Assembly: GCF_020184175.1 (NCBI RefSeq)
Contig: NC_065530.1
Location: 67,867,260-67,931,259 of the forward strand
Source: Aphis gossypii
Lineage: Eukaryota > Arthropoda > Insecta > Hemiptera > Aphididae
Length of the DNA: 64,000 nucleotides
Direction: 5' to 3'
Positions 52,499 through 64,000 of the stretch are shown one piece after another. The position numbers were made by a program, and so were the translations under genes. A model generated the notes under the pieces. That model had not been told where the DNA came from and made no database searches. It saw nothing but the letters and a program-made list of their open reading frames with translations. Every line of letters begins with the position of its first letter. The stretch's first letter is position 1.

Positions 52499-55400
52499 CT
52501 GCTGAAGAAGATACATCATATACAAAGTTGCCCATTGAGGAACGATGTGTACACAAAGTAACTATTTATTTTTTTGTATTAATTTACATAATATTGTATG
52601 CAACTAATTTTTTTTACTGTTTGAATACTACTAATTATCAAGTCAAAATCACAAACATTTATCATTATCCATAAAACTGTATAAGATGTTTTTAATTGTT
52701 TTTATATATTACCTATTACAATAATTTTAAAAACTCACTAAATGTTAATTATTTTATTTAGTTATGGAAAGCCAGAATAAGTGGTTATGAAGAAGCTATT
52801 AAATTATTTGGACAATTGGATGAAAAAGCTCCTGAATGGAACAAATTTACAGGAATAGTAAAAAAATTTGTTATTGACAGTAATGCAGTTGCACAAGAGA
52901 AAGGTCTTGAAGCTACATTAGTTTTTGTGGAAAATTCTGCTACTGCTGGACGGTTAGTTAATTAAAACTTTTATTTTAAATAGCATTGTTATTCATCAGT
53001 TTATTTTTATAGGACGGTGGGTGATGTCATGACTGGTTTAATAACAAAATGCTATGGTGCACCAAAAGCAAAAACCAAGGATATTGCTATACAAATAACA
53101 TTAATGTTTATTGAAATTGAAAAGCAAGATATAGTAATAGAAGAATTGGTTAAAGGAATGGACCATAAATTTCCTAAGATTGTTTCAACATGTATTAAAG
53201 CTGCAACTCAGGCAATAAAGTAAGTATATCCTATTAAAAAAAATATTTATTTAATCATAAAACTTTTAAATTACAAACGTATGCTAATCTTAATCAGCAA
53301 AAACAAAATAATATATAGAATAATTAGTGATTATAAATATTATAATTTTTTTAAATATGACATGTTTTATTTATTGTAGAGAATTTGGATCAAAAGTTTT
53401 AAATATTAAGCCTCTATTGAAAAAATTACAATCAATTCTTGAAGATAGAGATAAAAGTGTTAGAGATGAAGCAAAATTGTTGGCCATAGAAATTTATTCC
53501 TGGATTGGGCCTACACCTGTTAAAGCTAATTTGGCTAATCTAAAACCTTTACAAGTAAAAATATCCAGGTTGTATTTCATAAGATCTTTATTAAAATAAA
53601 TATTTAAATTAGATTCAAGAGTTGGAAACAGAATTTGAAAAAATAAATGGAGATAAACCACGACCGACACGATTCTTACGTTCTCAACAAGAACAAGCTG
53701 CTAAAATGGAAGAAGTAGCTGCTGCCAATGGAGGTAAGTTTAAGTTAAAAGATGAATAATTATAAGTAAATTAAATGGCACGTGATTTTATCATAAATGC
53801 AAACTAAATTGAGTTCATATTGGAAGTAGTATCAATGGATGCTCCTTTTCATCATGCCGTCCAGCCTTGTTAAAATTAAATACATGTCAACACAATTACG
53901 TATTATATTATTTGTATACAGATTTTAAATTTTTATTCATTTTAATTAAAAAAAAGTAAATTAAATTAATATAAAATTTAAATTACAGATACAATATTGG
54001 AAGAAGGCACTGATGTAGTTGATGATCCAGAAGAACATATTGATCCAGTTAACATACTTAGTCAACTCAGTAAAGACTTTTATGAAAAGCTTGAAGCAAA
54101 AAAATGGCAAGAACGAAAAGAAGCCATAGATATGCTTGAAGGAATATTGTCTAAAGCTCCTAAATTAGAAAGTGGAGAATATGGAGATTTGGTCAGAGCC
54201 TTAAAGAAAGTAAGAATCCATAATATTTTAAAGAAATTAGATTTAAATTTTCTAAATACTATCAAAAATCAAAAAAAACTTCTTACTGAAAAAAATAATA
54301 ATAGGTAGGTATTTAAATTTTTTAAAATTTTTTTTTTTTTAAAAAATTATTGAAAAATAAAGTAAATAACTTGTTGTTGATGATTATTATTAATGAAATA
54401 CATTGTATGATAACATTGCACTGTACTATTCATTCTATTAATACAATATAAAATTAAGATGATTTTACATTTAACCATATAATGTTTTACTTGTTAAATT
54501 GTAAGCATTGCATTTCATCTAAACATTTTCTGAGATAATATTTTGAATTAAGAACTTAATTTTTACAGTAAATACTTCAAAAATGTGTAATTGTGTATTA
54601 CATATTAATAATTATAATAAAATAACCTAAAAACTATAAAATTTCATTTTTGAACTATCTATTACCTGAATCAAATCATGTAGAATCTACATTCTACATC
54701 TATGTTAAGAATCTTCAATGTAGATAATCTAAAATAAAAATTCACTCCATTGAAATATTGGCCCTTATTATAATTCTTTTTAAATGGGTTTAAATTAAAT
54801 TAGTATAATATAATTAATATATTGTTATGTATTTGTACTTATTTTTGGTTTTTCTATAGATTATAACAAAAGATTCAAATGTTATAATAGTTGGTATTGC
54901 TGCAAAGTGTATGGCAATGTTAGCTAATGGATTAAAAAAACGATTTGAGACTTATGCTTCTGCTTGTATACCAGCATTGTTGGAAAAATTTAAAGAAAAA
55001 AAGCAAAATGTTGTATTGCCACTTCGAGATGCTGTTGATGCCATATATTTAAGCGTAAATTAAATTTGATAATAGTTAAAACTTGATGTAAGTAATAATT
55101 TTTAATTATTTTAGATGACACTTGAATCTATTCATGAGGATATTTTGACTGCAATAGACAATAAAAATCCGTCAGTAAAAGCTGAATCAGTTTCATTTTT
55201 AACTCGATGCTTTTCAAAATGTACTCCAACAATTTTAAACAAAAAATATTTAAAAATTTTCACTACAGCATTAATAAAAACATTGAATGAATCAGGTAAC
55301 TTTTTTTTATTATATATGTTGTTTTTAATTGATAATTGATTTTTAAATTTCTAACTTCTGAAAGAAGATGAAAAATACTGTACTACGTCATTCGCAATAG

Positions 55401-58400
55401 CACTGGTACTATTAAAATAAACCACTTTTCAAATGTTACCCCTACCACTGCAACAAAAAAAAGCTAGCTGTCAACCCTTAAACATATAAATAAACCTGAA
55501 CGCTTTATGACAATTTAGGTTCTTTCACTTGTTCAATTTAAAAATTATAAAGTATTTGAACTTGTTAACAAGTTTACTTAACATAAGTATGTTTTTAATG
55601 AAAATAAAAAGTAATAAAAAATATATATATATATTTATTTTGTTGCCCTGTAGTGGTAAGGGAAACTTTTCAATCGTAGCTTGTTCTTGGTTTACTCTAG
55701 TGTTGTTCTTCATCTTGATGTTCCCAACAGATCAAGCTGAAGATTTCTTTGTTTATTATTATTATTATTTGATAGATCAACAATTCATTATTTAATTTAA
55801 ATAAAATATTTTTAACATTATAATAAACAAAAATTTCTTAGACCTACAAAATGTACCTTTTGATTGGTAATCAGATTCAATGACATTAGATAATACAGAA
55901 ACAGCACAAAATGCTTCTTGACCAGATGGAATTATTTCACTTGTAGGCAAATTAAAACCATTGATACCAGTATCTCTTAATTCCAATGTAAAAACATATT
56001 TTATATTTGCTATACCTTTCATCCAATCCATTGATGTGCCTGTCAAATATTTTGTGTATTAATTATTAAATATATCCTCCATTAAAATTAATTTGGTTGT
56101 TAAACCTGATGCTTCATATAACACTGTACTTGCTGGACCAACAGAATAGGTGTTTGAAGTTGTTTCAAATATTTTTAACGACATTAATGTAGCTGTGTTT
56201 TGATGTTTATCATAGTCTTCTTTTAAACGATCTTTAGTATATGCCCAAGGAAATACAATAGCTTGCCCGTATGAATGGAATGTTATAAACCCCTGTTCAG
56301 GAAAAGGTTTTTATTAGTATTTACTATATTTAATATATGTTTATATAATATATTAATCTTATTGTATGATGATTACATTAGAGTTTAATGCATACAGTTT
56401 TTTTTTTTAAATATTTTGAAACTTAATTTTTATAGTAAATTTACACAGATTAATATTACTCAGAGATTGGTTTTTGTTGTATTCATTCACGTTGAATAAT
56501 ATAATGTTTAACATTACAATTATTTTTAATTTGGTATGAGTTTCTTCTATATTAATTATAGTATTGCAGTTACATATTATTAATAATTTTTTTATATTAA
56601 CAAAAATAAAGTAGCATTTTCTTATAATTATTTATCTATCAATTTCATTAATTGTTTAAACTACATTAAATTAATATTAGTATCAAAAATTACTCTATAT
56701 CAAATAATATATCTAGTATATATTAAATATATGAAATATTATATTCTGCATGCTGTTAAATATTTATGTAAAATTAAATCAGTATAAAACATTATCATAG
56801 ATAAAATAATTAATCACCAAGTACAAATATTGAAAAAAAACAAATTGCGTCATAATTTAAATATAATTATTGTTTCAAGTTTTCAACTCATATATTAACA
56901 AAAAATTAAATAAAAATTGTATCGAAATCATGATTCTTTAATTTCTTAAATTTTTGTATAAACCAACCTTTATTTTAGTTAAATTTTTCATAATAAACTG
57001 AATGATTGCTTTTATTTCTAATTCTGAATTTGGAGCTGTTCCTTGATAATTTTCTGAGCAACAGTTTTTATCTGAGTTTATACTGTACCAATCATAATTC
57101 CAATTACGGTTCAAATCTACTCCTATACAATTATTGTTAGATGTTTCAACACGATTTTTTCTCCACAGCCTTTCATTTTCATATGAATATGTGTACCTAA
57201 ATATTAAATAATTTATGGTAAAATGACTTAATGCTATTATTTGAATTTGTTTAAAATCCTTAATATAATACCCATCAGGATTTACAATTGGCATCAAGAC
57301 AAAATGTATATTTTTCATATACATTGGTAAAAACTTTCTATTATGTGTCAATTCATTTATTATGTAAACCATTGATGAAATAGTTATCCATTCACGTGCA
57401 TGAGTACCTATCAAAATATTTGAACAGTTTTTAAATAGTTAAAAGTTTAAAGACAAATATACCTCCATCAATCCAAATAATATCATTATTTGTTCGATTA
57501 TTATCTGGTTTTATGTGTATTATTTTTAGAGGAGTTCCTTGTTTGGTATATCCAATAGTTGAGACCTTGACAAATTTTTTTTTATTCAAACCATCAATAA
57601 ATTTATAAACATCATTTGTATGATAAAATTCATCAAATTTATTTGGTATGTCCTGAAATCGGAAATAGAATAATCAACACTGTATTTGATGATTGTGGTT
57701 AATTTTATTTATCAATTAGCAGAAGGGGAATAAACATATTTATCTTAAATCAATTTTCTATTCGTAAAATAATTTGAATTTTAGTGTATTTTTTTTTTTA
57801 ATTATTATATAAAATTAATTAATTTCCCCTCTCTAAATTTAAGATCTACACCTATCTAATAATTAGCTGGTATAAGTTAGTTTTAAAAATTAAAACTATA
57901 TTGTGACACTATGTACATAATATTTCTTCTGCTTTTTATACTTTAATAGAACCTATGTTATAATAAATTTGAATGTGTAAAATAGGTATTAGGATATGGG
58001 TAGAATGTGTCTAAGAATTTTGTCTGCAAAACATCAATAGTCTATTATATTATGCATACACAGGGATGTATTTATACATAGCATAATATTGCCCTTATTC
58101 AACATATTTATTTTACTAATTACTTTTTCTTTGTCTTTCATTGAGTCATATTTCATATTTTTATTTTTTGTGCTTAATAATAAATTATTATAATTAATAT
58201 ATTCTTTTTTTATGTCTTGGCCATTGTTTTGTTCGTTTTCAAAATTACTTATACGAGTTAAATTGATTTTATTCGCTTTTACTAAATCCACAAGTATTTT
58301 AAATATATTATATCTTTACCCATTTTTAAGTTCCATAACTTACAATCTTTTTTAATAATTTTTTTGTGATATTTTAAAACAAGTTCATTTTTTGTTTTTT

Positions 58401-61400
58401 GATGATTTGTTAAGTTAATATTTTGTGCTAAACAACATATGCTAATTACATACAATATACTATTTAATAAAAATAAATAATTCTTCATATTCGTTAAATT
58501 TTAAAATTATATTTTATTATATCTGTTGATATATTTCCATAGCAATTTAATATACAGAATACTTTTAATCTTTAATGATTAATATAAATAAGGTATATCA
58601 GGTGATAAATTGTTAGTGCCTTTCTTAGCCATATATATTTCCATTACAATACGTAGAAGCCAACAATTCCAGGTTATTCTTATATGAAACAGAGCATAAA
58701 CGTTTACTTTTGTGAACATAAATAAAATTGTTTTTATTTATTTATTAGCTAATTATTTTTATTTTACAGATCCAACCGTGCGAGATAATTCTGCTGAAGC
58801 TCTTGGTACAGCATGGAAGGTTGTATCAGAAAAAAATATTCTTCCATTTTTGTCTACTGTTGATGCAATAAAACTTGCTAAAGTGAGTTGAAAAATTGTA
58901 ATTTAAAATAAAATCTTGATTATCTAGTGCAATGGTGGAAAAGAGTCACATGTATAAATAAAAACAACAGTTAATCAAGACTTTTTTAATTATTTACTTA
59001 ACTATGGCATATATAATTATATGTGTGTGTGTGTGTGTATTTTGTCTTATTGTAAAGTTATATCAGGGCTTTAAATATGAAGTTATTAATCTTTTTTTTT
59101 AGCTCTATTTTAAATACATTCTGCACATAGTTAATTAATAATTATTATTTATCATTCTTAACTTATGTACAATACAATATTATGTACTGCTTATGCGGGG
59201 CTATGTCATACATTTTAGCACTAACAAATTTTAAAGAGAAGGAGCACAGTAAATCACAAACATGGATAATCAAGACACAGTTAAATGAGGTTCTACTGTT
59301 TTATAATTATTAATGATTATTTTTTTTAGATTAAAGAAGCATCAGAAAGAGCTGTAATAACTGCAAAACCAAGTATTGTTAGAGAATCAAAACCTGCTGT
59401 TGTCTCATCTAATTTCACAGAGAAAAAAGCAACAGCTACAATTAACAAAAATACTGTTATTAGAAGAACTCGCACAGCTGTCAATATTCCTAGTAAAACT
59501 GTTGTCAACAGTAAGGTTAAAAAACCTATGAGTGCTCCTGGTATATATTTATTGGATTTAATATTCAGAATATTGTAATATGCTTGGTATTATTTTTATA
59601 TCATCAGGAGGACGTAAACCTATACAATCGAAATCTCTTCCTCCGATTGACACTGAAAATGAAATTGGAGATGATGAATTAGAAGAACTGGCTTTGACAT
59701 TTTGTTCTTCTGAAATTTTAAATGGTATGGTTGATGCCAATTGGAAAACTCGTTTGTCTAATGTTCAAGAATTTTCTCAAGTATGTGTTGAATTAAAAAA
59801 AAAAAGTATGTTTGTTTACTTTATAATTTATTTTATTTCAGATTATCGATCAAATGGAATCATTGACAGTTAGCAGTCAAGTGTTAATAAAATTGCTGAA
59901 TAAGAAACCCGGTATTAAGGATAATAATGTACAAATACAAAAATTGAGACTTGAGTGTTTGAAAAAAGTCATTGAAAAGTTTCCTATTACTAGGTGTTTA
60001 TATTACTTATTTATTTTATTTTCTATCTCTGTTTTTATCTGTTTTTATCTTTTTATTATTAAATATTTATAGTACTGGTATGAATTGCTGTATTCAAGAT
60101 GTTTCTTCCTTGTTGGGTGATAATAAAAATGGTAATCTGGCTAGTCAAGTATTGACTTCTTTCGCAGAATCGACTAGACTAGATCTGGTCTGTAATGCAG
60201 TGTTAGAATATGCATTTACTGTACAGAAAAACCCAAAAGTTCAGATTGATGCCCTTAATTGGCTTTCAGGTGCAATATTAGAGTTTGGTTTTATGTAAGT
60301 ATATTTTTATTTTATTACTATTTAGTGTATAAAATAAACTTTAATTCATAACCTTATGAATACCTTTATTACCCTGATAAAATAAAGTATTTTAGTTATA
60401 TTCAATTTTACTTTATAATTATTTATTTATTAAAACTATTATCTTAATTTCATGCTATCAGGTCTGAATTGGAGTAAGTGATAATATTTATTTAATTTAA
60501 TACATTAATATAATTCACTCACATTTTACAATTTTACTTTTAATTGTATTAGTTTGTAGTTTTTTTTTTTTTTTTAATGTTATTTAATATTTAAATTTTA
60601 TTTTGGGATATCTACTATCCTTTAGTAGAATTTTAATAGATAATTTATATTTATTATGACGTTTTAAAAAAAATACTATACTGATTGTGCCGAGAAAGCA
60701 TAAGTCAGGCCGCGCATCCTCCTACGTCTCCCTGCTATCAAAACCAGTTTCCCTATGGCAGAGTGACATTTGGGGATGCGCAGAATAACGGATTTTGGTC
60801 GCCGCCAAATTGCGTTCTCTTGGCACACTTAGTATATAATGTTACACAATTTTTGCATTTCTGTATAGATATGTATAATAGATTGATAGATGATAATAGA
60901 TTGTTCGTAATGTTTTAAAGCAATATTTTGTAAAATTTGGGTGTGAAATAAGGTCATTACAATATATATTAATGATGATATTATCTTTATATTTCATAAA
61001 TATTTGTCATACTCAATATCTAATTTTGTTAAATGATATAATTTTTAATACTAAAATAATCTTTATGTATATATATTTATTTTTTTATATTTTAGCATTG
61101 AACCTAAATCTGTTATGCAAAATGTTAAAAAAGCTGTGAGTGCTTCTAATCCCCAAGTTCGTTTGGCTGTTATCTCTCTTCTGGGTGTTATGTATCTTTA
61201 TATGGGACCTCAGTTAAGTTTATTTTTTGAAAATGAAAAACCAACTTTAGTGCAACAAATAAATGCAGAATTTGAAAAGGTAAATTGTATTGTTATTTAT
61301 TACATTTCTGTAAAAATAATAATAATACATGTAATTTTTTTGTTCATTAGCACCAAGGTGAAGCTCCACCAAAACCAACTCGTGGGAAAAATATGGACGG

Positions 61401-63944
61401 ATCTACGGAATCTATAGAAACCGCGAGTGATGAAGAAAAACCTGCTTATGAAGTTAACATACGAGATATTGTACCAAGAGTTGATATAACTCCTCAAATA
61501 ACCGATGCTTTAATTAGTGAACTTTCAGATAAAGATTGGAAAGTAAGTAGTAAAAAAATAAAGTAAACTAGTAAGAAGTAACTAAATAAAAAAAATTGTT
61601 TTATAAACATATTTAGGTTCGTTCTGATGCTTTAACCAAACTGCAAAATATTGTTAATGAAGCTAAATTTATAACAAGTGAATTAGGAGAAGCTAGAAAA
61701 GCTTTACAAGACAGGTATAAACTACTGTTTATAATTATTTAAAAGTAATTAGAATTCTTATTAATTGATTTGTTATCAATTATCATTTAGAATAAGCGAT
61801 TCAAATGCTCGTCTTGGTTCAAATGCAATTAACTTGGTAGAATCAATTTCAAAAGCCATGGGATCTTCTTTTAAAAATTATATAAAAGGTTATTTACCTG
61901 GTGTTTTAAATGCATTGGGTGACCCAAAGGTACTTAATTGTTAATATTATTTATTTTTTTACACATTTAAACACTTTAGAATAATGATTAATAATAATGA
62001 TTAAAAATAATATGTGTATAAACTATTTTAGACTTTTAAATGTCAAAGTGCTCGTCAATGTATGAATACATGGGCAGATGTGTGTGGATATCGTGAATTT
62101 TTTGGCGGTGATATACTTTTGGACGCTTTAAAAAATAATTCAGTAACTTTACGTTCAGAGTTATGGACCTGGCTTGCAGAAAAGTTACCACTCAGTATGA
62201 ATTTAATTGTTAATATAATTGAACAAATCTTAATTTTATTTTTAACTTTCATAGTCCCTTCTAAGTCAATTCCAGCTGATGAGTTGAAGTGTTTGCTTTT
62301 GGTCCTTTATACAAGTCTTGAAGATAGAAATGCAAGTGTTCGTAGTGCTTCTGAAAAGGCTGTACTTGGATTTATGATGCACTTAGGTTATGCTTCTATG
62401 TATGGAGCATGTGAAAAATTAAAGGTATAATTTAATTACTTAAAAATATTAAAATTTATCTAAATATTCTAATAAATCATTTGTTTTGTAGCCCATGTCT
62501 GTCAAGTTTTGTAGAGAAAAATTAGACAAAGAAAGACCAAATTTACCTGTTGTACCAATTGAAAAGCCTAAGGTTGTAAAGTCTGGTATTCCCGCTGGCT
62601 CTTCAGTTAAATCAGGAGGATCAAAAATACCCCCTCCTAAAGCTGCTGCTAAAGCTAACAAAGTTGGTTTAAATTTATATATAAATATTAGTTAACTTGT
62701 TATTCATGAACTCTTTTAATTAAGGAAAATGTCATTCCCCGAGTAAGTACAGCTACTGGAAAAAAGAAAGAAGAAATAGATAATGGTCCATTGTTCCTAC
62801 GCAATAACTTAAAGCATCAACGTGATATTGATGAACACAAATTAAAAGTAAAATTATTTATATTATTTACTTAATTATAATTTATATTAAATGTATTCAT
62901 CAATACTAAATTTTACAAGTAGACTTTTATTCTTATTATTTAATTATTTTAAATTAATAAACTTTATTAATGTTCTCAAAATATTGGTATGTTTAGTCAT
63001 TAAAATGGAATTTTACAACTCCTCGAGAAGAGTTTGTTGAACAACTTCGAGAGCAAATGTTAACTGCTGGTATTAACAAGGTGTTGATTACAAACATGTT
63101 TCATTCAGATTTTAGATATCATCTTAAAGCAATTGAGACTCTTTCAGAGGTATTATAAAAATAACTATATACATGTATATATATATTTTTAAATATACTA
63201 TTTTTCCTTATTTTAAATTAGGATTTGAATACAGCAGATGATGGCAATGGAGCATTAATTAGTAATCTTGATCTAATATTGAAATGGATGACTTTAAGAT
63301 TCTTTGATACCAATCCATCAGTACTTTTAAAAGGTCTTGATTATTTACAACACATATTTGACATCTTAATGGCCCAAAAATACACTCTTCATGATACTGA
63401 AGCATCAAGTTTTGTGCCATATTTAGTAACAAAAGTGAGTAAAAGTAAAAGTAAAAATAAATGTTAATTTTATTTTATATTGATAATATTTAAATTTAAA
63501 TTATGAACTTCTTTATTTTTACACTTAGTTGGGTGATCCTAAAGATACTGTGAGAAGCAATGTCCGTGCCATATTAAAACAAATTGCATTCATATTTCCA
63601 AATACAAAAATGTTTCAATACATTATGGATGGTGTTAAATCGAAGAACTCAAGACAGCGGTCAGGTAATGATTTTTAATCAACATTATGATATGAATGTA
63701 TAAATTTATTAGAAAAATGTTATTCATCATAATATTTTTTATACTTTTAGAGTGTTTAGAACACTTGGCAACCATGATAGAAGATTATGGTACTTCAATT
63801 TGCCAACCTAGTGTTGCAGCTGCTTGTAAAGAAATTGCAAAAAGTATTGGAGACAGAGATAATTCTGTCCGAACAGCTGCATTAAATTGCTTTGTTGCTG
63901 CATTCTTTTTGCACGGAGAAGCACTTTTTAAATTTGTTGGCAAT
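52495..63944 (+). CDS. msps: Mini spindles/XMAP215/CKAP5 microtubule polymerase, 3' end outside window
   Basis: Twenty-five exons: 52495-52557, 52762-52952, 53013-53219, 53380-53554, 53613-53733, 53989-54209, 54860-55054, 55115-55295, 58770-58882, 59330-59540, 59608-59780, 59842-59993, 60073-60294, 61096-61279, 61351-61542, 61617-61714, 61791-61929, 62032-62194, 62255-62424, 62492-62662, 62725-62847, 62997-63149, 63222-63434, 63529-63664 and 63751-63944. Every phase closes, giving 1387 residues. TOG domains fall at about 1-230, 270-500, 590-815, 850-1080 and 1165-1387, with linkers rich in Lys, Ser and Pro. Signatures include 'KLPIEERC', 'LWKARISGYEEA', 'GPTPVKANL', 'PRPTRFLRSQQE' and 'DFYEKLEAKKWQERKEA', as in CKAP5. 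The protein adds tubulin at microtubule plus ends and acts at spindle poles. The C-terminal part is cut off by the window. Intron 8 (3.5 kb) houses an antisense gene. Confidence 0.95.
55435..55665. repeat. Inverted repeat in msps intron 8
   Basis: GTTACCCCTACCACTGCA on the left pairs with TGTAGTGGTAAGGGAAAC on the right, about 190 bases away. Weaker pairing continues outward (AAGATGAA / TTCATCTT). It is possibly a foldback element between the carboxypeptidase 3' end and msps exon 8. Confidence 0.35.
55752..55757 (-). terminator. Polyadenylation signal of the nested carboxypeptidase
   Basis: AATAAA on the minus strand, about 35 bases beyond the stop codon. The placement suits the gene's 3' end. 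Confidence 0.4.
55792..58488 (-). CDS. M14 zinc carboxypeptidase (A-like) nested in msps intron 8; frame break in exon 1
   Basis: Six exons, right to left: 58488-58124, 57652-57463, 57407-57272, 57196-56968, 56292-56106 and 56039-55792. The protein starts MKNYLFLLNSILYV, a signal peptide, then a propeptide ('CKLWNLKMGKD'). The catalytic domain keeps the zinc ligands His and Glu of 'GTHAREW' and His of 'FHSYGQ', the arginines of 'WRKNR' and 'DLNRNW', the Tyr of 'SNTYSVG' and the general base Glu of 'FTLELRDTG'. Methionine in 'GTSMDW' occupies the specificity position (255 in bovine CPA), predicting preference for hydrophobic C-terminal residues. Exon 1 is 365 bases, and the frame shifts at 58297-58303; one more base would close all phases at 451 residues. 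Whether it is a sequencing error, a polymorphism, a young pseudogene or frameshifting is unresolved. The catalytic exons are intact. Confidence 0.85.
59021..59039. repeat. GT dinucleotide microsatellite
   Basis: About nine GT units in the msps intron between exons 9 and 10. Confidence 0.9.
60686..60826. mobile_element. Short inverted-repeat element in an msps intron
   Basis: The left end TGTGCCGAGAAAGC pairs with the right end, whose complement reads TGTGCCAAGAGAAC. Inner GCGCATCC pairs with GGATGCGC. It is a 141-bp, GC-richer patch in AT-rich intron sequence. No target duplication was identified, so the superfamily is open. Confidence 0.5.
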
Positions 63945-64000
63945 GTAAGAATACATTTATCGTATACATAGAAATCTCATAAATTCCCAATATTCATTCA

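Noticed and set aside
1..64000. tRNA, rRNA, CRISPR, prokaryotic operon or viral genes
   Set aside because: No cloverleaf-type GGTTCRA box pairs, ribosomal RNA, spaced direct repeats or virus-type proteins were recognised by eye. A tRNAscan run would be needed to be sure about tRNAs.

Overview
The window is eukaryotic nuclear DNA. It is very AT-rich, its genes are split by many short GT-AG introns, and strings such as 'ataggtacctat' recur between genes. Together with the gene set this fits an aphid or close hemipteran; that assignment is inference, because no species-specific marker was tested. No bacterial operon, CRISPR array, virus-like gene or tRNA was recognised.

Layout, left to right. 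(1) 274-2898, minus: exons of a KCTD1/KCTD15-type BTB gene whose 3' part lies beyond the left edge. A long intergenic stretch follows, with microsatellites and a GC-rich island at 6.1-6.9 kb. (2) 10.8-12.4 kb, minus: a complete Def8-like gene (C1 zinc finger plus Rubicon-homology domain). (3) 13.6-15.8 kb, plus: a gene with four C2H2 fingers followed by a WRKY/GCM1/FLYWCH-like zinc module, divergent from Def8. (4) 17.7-19.6 kb, plus: SLC35C2. (5) 20.7-33.7 kb, minus: a scabrous-like secreted coiled-coil and fibrinogen-domain protein in eight exons, with a GC-rich E-box cluster in one intron. (6) 37.2-46.4 kb, minus: LARGE, a Golgi bifunctional glycosyltransferase. (7) 46.5-52.4 kb: a GC-rich promoter-like island, then about 5 kb of AT-rich DNA with hAT-type MITEs. 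(8) 52.5 kb to the right edge, plus: mini spindles (XMAP215/CKAP5), 25 exons to the start of the unseen 3' end. Its eighth intron holds (9) an antisense carboxypeptidase A-like gene at 55.8-58.5 kb.

Exon structures were worked out by hand from splice sites, reading phase and remembered family sequences. In each gene called complete, the phases close across all introns, with one exception: the first exon of the nested carboxypeptidase has a one-base frame break. The genes do not form one pathway. They cover signalling and patterning (KCTD, scabrous), glycosylation and transport (SLC35C2, LARGE), vesicle or lysosome positioning (Def8), microtubule growth (msps) and proteolysis (carboxypeptidase).

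The points most worth a second look are the nested carboxypeptidase with its frame break exactly on a T-TTA-AAA heptamer, the CAGGTG cluster inside scabrous, the uncharacterised zinc-finger architecture, the overlapping uORF at the msps start, and several short elements with terminal inverted repeats and 8-bp target duplications.
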